Assembly (NCBI GenBank): GCA_035294465.1
Contig: DATGKW010000171.1
Location: 1-10,300 of the forward strand
Direction of reading: 5' to 3'
Length of the DNA: 10,300 nt
Source: Paraktedonobacter sp035294465
GTDB lineage: Bacteria > Chloroflexota > Ktedonobacteria > Ktedonobacterales > Ktedonobacteraceae
The position numbers were made by a program, and so were the translations under genes. A model generated the notes under the pieces. It made no database searches, had not been told where the DNA came from, and saw nothing but the letters and a program-made list of their open reading frames with translations. How positions within the stretch are numbered: the stretch's first letter is position 1; each line of letters opens with the position of its first letter. Below are positions 5,940 through 10,300 of the stretch, one piece after another.

Positions 5940-7886
5940 ATGAGCAACAAGAACAGTTTTTGGAGGGCTGGCGCGCAATCGCCCTTGCGACAATGGCGCA
6001 GCACACCGACCTATTTCTTCCTGGTCTGGCGCTGGGGCACGTGGATCTATGCTCTTATCTGGTTCTTCACCTTAAGTAACCCTTTGCCCAATATATTACC
6101 AACATTACGAATTTGTTTGGTGATTACATTTATTCAGGCATTAATTGTCACGCTCTATGCTCCAGTTTCGCGTATTCTACTCACCCATTTTCCTTCACGG
6201 CGCACGCGGGCAGCCAGGCATAAAGAGCAGAACCCGATCAGGAACTTGCGTCGCGCCCGCTGGCGCAATCGACAGGTAGCAGCCATTGATGAAGAAGCGC
6301 GCATTATTGGCCCGCTCGTGAACACGCGTAATATATATTGGAACATTTCGATTTATATCCTGGATGTAATCATCTGTGGACTGATTACCTATTTTAGCGC
6401 GGTAAATTCTTATCCCCCTTTTGGCGATGGCTCACCTTTCTACCGCTATGGCCTCTCTGCCGTGCTGGTCGCCGGCTTTACCTATAGTTACGGCGGTGGC
6501 CTGCTGGCGGCCCTGGGATACAGCCTTTTCATCATTTTCGGCGCCTTTTTCCATCCACCCGGTCAGATAAATTTCTACTCGGTCCTGCAAAACCCACAGG
6601 ATCTCGTTGGCTCGCTGATCGACGCTCCATTGATTGCTCTGTTAGCGGCCTACCTGGCAAACCAGTTGAACAAGGCTATCCTCAGCAAACGTCAGGTGCA
6701 GGAGAACGCGCGGCGCGAACAGGCCCTGCGTGGCGTGAGCGAGATGATGGTCATGGGCATCAGCGACCAGGTGCAGCTTCTGCGCCAGAGTGTGCGAGCG
6801 ATTCGCCAGGGCGGGCATTTTGAGAAGCTAGTGATCGCGCTGGTCAGACATGATAAGGGCCAGGAGCCACGCCCGGACTTTGATACGTATGTCGAGGCCG
6901 ATGTCTCCGACGAGAATCATCCCGACGTGAGCCAGGAACTGGTCTCCCTGGTAGCGAAAACCGGGCGGCAGCATATGTCGTTCGATTCGCTCTCGCCCAC
7001 GCTGGACGACTCCGGCTACGGCATCGCGCGCCTTTACCAGCCCTTTTTCAAGGATAATCAGGTCTACCTGGTTATCGGTGCAGAGAGAACGCGCCTCACT
7101 CCCTTTGATCAGCGCCATGAGAAGTTCCTGGCCACCGTCGGGCCTCAGTTGATTGTGGCACTTGAGAATATCCGCCTGACTGCGGAAACAGCGGCGCTGG
7201 CTACTATGGCCGAGCGCGGGCGCATCGCTCGCGAGATCCACGACGGCATCGCGCAGTTGCTCTATATGCTCAGTCTGAATAGTGAAACCTGCCTGGAACT
7301 GCTCGAACGCATGCCGGCCGCGGCCGACAATGGAAATAGTACCCTGGCTCCGCTTAAACACTACCTGGAAAAGCAGGTGACGATCTCGAAACAAGCCCTA
7401 TGGGAAACGCGGCACTATATGTTCACGCTCCAACCCCTGATCAGCGGCGATACAACCCTGACGCAAATGCTCACGACGCAGCTGCACGAGTTCGAGACTA
7501 TCAGCGGCCTGCCCGCGCGACTGGAGGTTGAGGGTCAGGAGGAAACGCTGAATGACGATGCCAGGCGCAACCAGCGCCGCGTGCAGATGGGCACCGCTAT
7601 CTTTCGCATCACGCAGGAAGCGCTGACCAATGTTTATAAGCACGCACAGGCCAGCGCGTTGGAAGTTCGCCTGTGTCACCAACCTGATTGCGTCACCATC
7701 GAGGTCAGAGATAATGGCAAAGGCATGCCTCCCGTGAGCGATGGAACTGATACGGACAGACTCTACTCCGGGCGTGGCCTGCTCGGTATGCGCGAACGAG
7801 CCGAGGAACTGGGGGGTAGCTTCGAGATTCGCCCCAACCCGGCAGGCGGCACCAGAGTAATCGTCAGCATCCCTTTCCAGGGATAA
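5940..7886 (+). CDS. Membrane sensor histidine kinase, NarL/HisKA_3 type, with GAF domain
   Basis: A 648-residue kinase. Residues about 24-45, 54-76, 131-153, 169-204 (probably two helices) and 222-241 form five or six membrane segments, with a basic cytoplasmic loop at about 86-112. A short coil (about 245-265) leads to a GAF-like sensory domain (about 266-412). The HisKA_3 dimerisation domain has the phospho-acceptor His434 in the box ERGRIAREIHDGIAQLL (425-441). The ATPase domain has the N box QEALTNVYKHA (559-569, Asn564), G1 box DNGKGMP (591-597) and G2 box GRGLLGMRERA (611-621). All catalytic residues seem present. The ATG at 5940 is chosen because AGAAGG lies 4 nt upstream; an in-frame ATG at 5913 has no ribosome site. 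It is 13 bp from its response regulator, so they are almost certainly a pair. The membrane part could sense a lipid, envelope or small-molecule signal; nothing shows which. Confidence 0.93.
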   Translation: MSNKNSFWRAGAQSPLRQWRSTPTYFFLVWRWGTWIYALIWFFTLSNPLPNILPTLRICLVITFIQALIVTLYAPVSRILLTHFPSRRTRAARHKEQNPIRNLRRARWRNRQVAAIDEEARIIGPLVNTRNIYWNISIYILDVIICGLITYFSAVNSYPPFGDGSPFYRYGLSAVLVAGFTYSYGGGLLAALGYSLFIIFGAFFHPPGQINFYSVLQNPQDLVGSLIDAPLIALLAAYLANQLNKAILSKRQVQENARREQALRGVSEMMVMGISDQVQLLRQSVRAIRQGGHFEKLVIALVRHDKGQEPRPDFDTYVEADVSDENHPDVSQELVSLVAKTGRQHMSFDSLSPTLDDSGYGIARLYQPFFKDNQVYLVIGAERTRLTPFDQRHEKFLATVGPQLIVALENIRLTAETAALATMAERGRIAREIHDGIAQLLYMLSLNSETCLELLERMPAAADNGNSTLAPLKHYLEKQVTISKQALWETRHYMFTLQPLISGDTTLTQMLTTQLHEFETISGLPARLEVEGQEETLNDDARRNQRRVQMGTAIFRITQEALTNVYKHAQASALEVRLCHQPDCVTIEVRDNGKGMPPVSDGTDTDRLYSGRGLLGMRERAEELGGSFEIRPNPAGGTRVIVSIPFQG

Positions 7887-7899
7887 AGGAGCAGCAGCA

Positions 7900-8544
7900 A
7901 TGACAAAGACACGCATCATGATCGTAGACGATCACGAGGTTGTACGCATGGGCATGCGCTTGCTTTTTGAGACCGAGGATGACTTCACCGTGATAGGCGA
8001 GGCCAGCAACGGGGCCGAGGCGCTGGCCAAGGTTCCGGTCCTGGACCCACAGTTGATCCTGATGGATGTGCGTATGGAGAAGATGGGCGGGATCGAAGCC
8101 TGCCGCGAAATCAAAAGCCAGCATCCGCAAGTACATATCCTGATGCTCACGTCCTACAGCGACAATGACGCGGTTATGGCCTCAATGCTGGCCGGGGCCA
8201 GCGGTTACCTGCTCAAAAATCTCAACCGGACCGAACTTCTGCGCTCCGTGCGCCTGGTCGCCTCCGGCCAGACACTCATCGATCCAGCCGTCTCGCAACA
8301 GGCCATGCAGCGGCTCACCTCGGCTCCAGGCAGTGACCTGACCGATCGCGAGCGCGAGGTGCTGGCCCTGGTGGCTCGTGGCTACACCAATAAGCAGATT
8401 GCCGAGGAGCTCTATGTCAGCGAGAAGACCGCTCGCAACCACGTCAGCCATATTCTGGAGAAACTCGGCATGGCCCGCCGCAGTGAGGCCGCGGCCTATG
8501 CCGTTGAAAATAAACTGGTGCCGCCGAAGACACCACAAAGCTAA
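7900..8544 (+). CDS. NarL/LiaR-family two-component response regulator
   Basis: A 214-residue regulator with an AAAGGAG ribosome site right after the kinase stop. The receiver domain (about 4-120) has the acidic pair D10-D11, the phospho-acceptor Asp56 in LILMDVRM, Thr84 in MLTSYSD and Lys106 in GYLLKN, so phosphorylation chemistry is intact. After a short linker, the LuxR-type helix-turn-helix starts at LTDREREVL (147-155) and includes NKQIAEELYVSEKTARNHVS (164-183) and ILEKLG. It should bind DNA as a dimer when phosphorylated by the upstream kinase. Its sequence style is that of the LiaR/DevR/VraR group, which often answers envelope or gas and redox stress. The target genes are unknown; its own operon and the small repeat at 5882-5897 are candidates. 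Confidence 0.95.
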   Translation: MTKTRIMIVDDHEVVRMGMRLLFETEDDFTVIGEASNGAEALAKVPVLDPQLILMDVRMEKMGGIEACREIKSQHPQVHILMLTSYSDNDAVMASMLAGASGYLLKNLNRTELLRSVRLVASGQTLIDPAVSQQAMQRLTSAPGSDLTDREREVLALVARGYTNKQIAEELYVSEKTARNHVSHILEKLGMARRSEAAAYAVENKLVPPKTPQS

Positions 8545-8565
8545 GAAAGTTTGAGAGGGAAAATC

Positions 8566-9141
8566 GTGACTACACCACCTACCCTGATTCCGCTGTTTGA
8601 AGAGCTGCACGGCGAACATGTACTGGTGCGGCCATACAGGGAAAGCGACGCGCAGGCGCTCTTCGAGGCAGTGACCGAATCGCGCGATCACCTGCGTCCC
8701 TGGCTCCCCTTCGCCGATGCACATCAGACAGTCGAGGAAAGCCGAGACTGGATCATTCATGTCATGGCGGAATGGCTGATTCGCACGAATCTGACGGTCA
8801 GTATCTGGGAGATAAGCACCAATCGCTTTGTAGGAGGCAGCGGGCTTCATCCTCACGATTGGGAAATCAGGTACTTCGAGATCGGCTATTGGCTGCGCGC
8901 CTCCGCCACTGGCCATGGATACGTCACCGAAGCAGTGAAGCTTCTGACCGATTTCGCCTTCGCCCGGCTCGCAGCCACGCGCGTCGAGATCCGCTGCGAC
9001 GAGCGCAACGTGCGCAGCGCAGCCATTCCCCGCCGCCTGGGCTATGTACAGGAGGGCCTCCTGCGCAACAACAGCCTGGCCCCTGATGGTAGCCTGCGCA
9101 ATACGCTGGTATTCTCTCTTGTACGGGAAGATAGAGCCTGA
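8566..9141 (+). CDS. GNAT-family N-acetyltransferase (RimJ/RimL type)
   Basis: A 191-residue acetyltransferase of the RimJ/RimL-like branch (Acetyltransf_3). The N-terminal strand GEHVLVRPYRESDAQALFEAV (16-36) and the segment SRDHLRPWLPFADAH (39-53) are typical. FEIGYWLRASATGHGYVTEA (104-123) holds the acetyl-CoA pyrophosphate loop, with THGY-like TGHGY in place of the common GRGIG. VEIRCDERNVRSAAIPRRLGYVQEG (140-164) is the conserved end with Asn148. The chosen start is GTG at 8566, with GAGAGGGA 5 nt upstream; a TTG at 8551 lies inside that ribosome site and is unlikely. It is 21 bp after the response regulator, so probably in the same operon. Branch members acetylate protein N-termini (ribosomal proteins), or small amines and antibiotics. 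The substrate cannot be told. Confidence 0.9.
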   Translation: MTTPPTLIPLFEELHGEHVLVRPYRESDAQALFEAVTESRDHLRPWLPFADAHQTVEESRDWIIHVMAEWLIRTNLTVSIWEISTNRFVGGSGLHPHDWEIRYFEIGYWLRASATGHGYVTEAVKLLTDFAFARLAATRVEIRCDERNVRSAAIPRRLGYVQEGLLRNNSLAPDGSLRNTLVFSLVREDRA

Positions 9142-9149
9142 AGTGAGAG

Positions 9150-10277
9150 TCAATAATTCATAATCAACAGATGCTCAGCCTCTCGATTATTACGATCCTG
9201 AAAGCTCACCAGGTACTTCTTCTCAAATGCCCGCATGGTCAAACCCTTTTGCCCATAGAGGTCCTGGATCAGGGGCGTGTTCTTGATGACCAGCAGAAAG
9301 CGGGCCGGGCAGCGAGTGAGCAAATAATCGGCCAGGCGCTGCTGGTCACGGGGACCGAACTCGTTGCGCGTGTAGGTGCTGAAGTCGCTGTCATAGGGCG
9401 GATCGAGGAAGAGAAAATCCCCGACGCGCGGTGGGTGCTTGCGCAGAAACTCCTCGAAGTCCAGGCTTTCGAGCACAGTATTGCTGAAATGCCTCTGTAA
9501 GTCGCATGAGCGCAACGCATCGATCTTGCGCGCCAGGTCTTTGCGATTATACGTAATCCCACCGTAAGGTACGTTGAACGCGCCACAGCGATTGTAGCGA
9601 AACATCGAGGCGTAAGCATTCTCGCGCACAAAGAAGAAGATCGCGGACGCTGCACCGGGCGCGATGATTACGGCCGGCAGCATATTATATAAGTGGCGCA
9701 AATGCATATAAAAGGCGCTTTTGAGCGCACATTCCAGATTGGAGAGGATATCGTGCTCGGACAGCGGCCATTTCTGCTGCTCCAGACGGTGCATGCGCCG
9801 CGTCTTCTGAAAAAGGTTGCGCCTCAGCTCGCGGTAGAAGTTTTCCACGCCCTGCACGTAGAGTGGCGCAGCCATCGCATAGAACGTGAGCCAGTGAGTC
9901 TGGAGGAAAGCCGCCAGCCGCTGTTCCAGTTCGCTGCGCTCGCCTCCTTCACGCGCGAAAGCCGTATACATTGCCACCAGTTCGCCCGCATGGGCATCGA
10001 CCAGGTCGCTGATTCCGCGCCAGCCGCTCGCCAGATGATCCAGCGTGTGTAGAAAGTCGGTATCCTGCCGCGCAACCATCGTATAAAACTGCATTAATTC
10101 TTCAGAGCGGTCATTAATCAGCTTCTCCCGTGCCTCAATCGAGAAAAAGACGGCTCCTCCGCCCACAAACGGCTCGTAATAGCGCTCGAACGCCGGTAGC
10201 AGCGGTAGAATATACTTCAACTCCAGCTCTTTGCCCCCGGCCCACTTAATCAATGCAGGCAGGCGTTTCGTGACCAC
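9150..10277 (-). CDS. DNA adenine methyltransferase, D12 class (Dam family), enlarged
   Basis: A 375-residue N6-adenine DNA methyltransferase of the D12 (alpha) class. It shows motif X WAGGK (12-16), AdoMet motif I YEPFVGGGAVFF (34-45), IND (54-56), the Dam-type block FRYNRCGAFNVPYGG (226-240), the catalytic DPPY (292-295) with YTRNEF (302-307), and the conserved ending AEHLLIMNY (367-375). It is about 100 residues longer than E. coli Dam (278); the extra sequence, about residues 68-215, lies between motif I and the FNVPYGG block, in the target-recognition region, and is helical and rich in aromatic and charged residues. The start is GTG at 10277 with GAGG 7 nt upstream; nearby ATGs are in another frame. 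It is convergent with the acetyltransferase, 8 bp apart. No nuclease is visible in the window, though the upstream side is cut off, so it may be an orphan methylase or part of a modification system. Confidence 0.93.
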   Translation of the reverse strand: MVTKRLPALIKWAGGKELELKYILPLLPAFERYYEPFVGGGAVFFSIEAREKLINDRSEELMQFYTMVARQDTDFLHTLDHLASGWRGISDLVDAHAGELVAMYTAFAREGGERSELEQRLAAFLQTHWLTFYAMAAPLYVQGVENFYRELRRNLFQKTRRMHRLEQQKWPLSEHDILSNLECALKSAFYMHLRHLYNMLPAVIIAPGAASAIFFFVRENAYASMFRYNRCGAFNVPYGGITYNRKDLARKIDALRSCDLQRHFSNTVLESLDFEEFLRKHPPRVGDFLFLDPPYDSDFSTYTRNEFGPRDQQRLADYLLTRCPARFLLVIKNTPLIQDLYGQKGLTMRAFEKKYLVSFQDRNNREAEHLLIMNY

Positions 10278-10300
10278 ATCATTACCTCAGCTACTTTTTT

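Noticed and set aside
5855..6079. A 74-codon plus-strand open frame from the -35 of the kinase promoter into the kinase gene
   Set aside because: It starts on TTG inside the -35 box, would begin before the predicted transcript start and overlaps the kinase coding region; the translation shows no family features.
9150..10277. DNA methyltransferase considered as proof of a restriction-modification or phage-defence island
   Set aside because: No nuclease or other defence gene is seen in the window, and the neighbouring genes are ordinary; the upstream neighbours are not visible.

Overview
The window looks like bacterial chromosome of moderately high GC with dense, mostly short-spaced genes, consensus-like sigma-70 promoters and good Shine-Dalgarno sites. 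The protein mix is a deazaflavin (F420)-type nitroreductase-family protein, an FHA protein with membrane helices, a NarL-type two-component pair with a membrane GAF sensor, and a PaaK-type ligase. This fits a heterotrophic Chloroflexota of the Ktedonobacteria type, possibly an actinomycete-like soil bacterium. The taxonomic call is inference from gene content only.

Layout. 1-624 (-): a TetR-family regulator cut by the window edge, with a strong promoter overlapped by a perfect 20-bp palindrome (637-656). 656-862 (+): what appears to be the decayed 3' end of a membrane acyltransferase gene. 863-994: a leader with two nested inverted repeats. 995-3146 (+): a two-gene operon, phenylacetate-CoA ligase family (paaK) followed by a crotonase-fold protein that lacks both usual catalytic glutamates. 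3219-4520 (-): a membrane protein with an FHA domain, convergent with the previous operon and having its own promoter. 4648-5714 (-): a padR / F420-nitroreductase-family operon whose promoter has a palindrome between -35 and -10. 5715-5939: a divergent regulatory region. 5940-9141 (+): sensor histidine kinase, NarL/LiaR-type response regulator and GNAT acetyltransferase in one apparent operon. 9150-10277 (-): a D12-class DNA adenine methyltransferase larger than E. coli Dam, convergent with the acetyltransferase.

How the genes may work together. The ligase would activate a carboxylic acid (phenylacetate or a related aryl acid) to its CoA thioester, and the crotonase could act on that or a later CoA intermediate. 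The TetR protein most probably represses itself; whether it also controls the ligase operon is not shown. PadR probably represses its own operon and so the nitroreductase-family protein. The kinase and regulator form a complete phosphorelay, with the acetyltransferase co-transcribed.

I found no RNA gene, CRISPR array, insertion sequence or intact mobile element, and nothing that makes a convincing new multi-gene system. The points most worth a second look are the acyltransferase remnant that carries the TetR promoter, the nested repeats before paaK, the altered crotonase active site and the padR operator.
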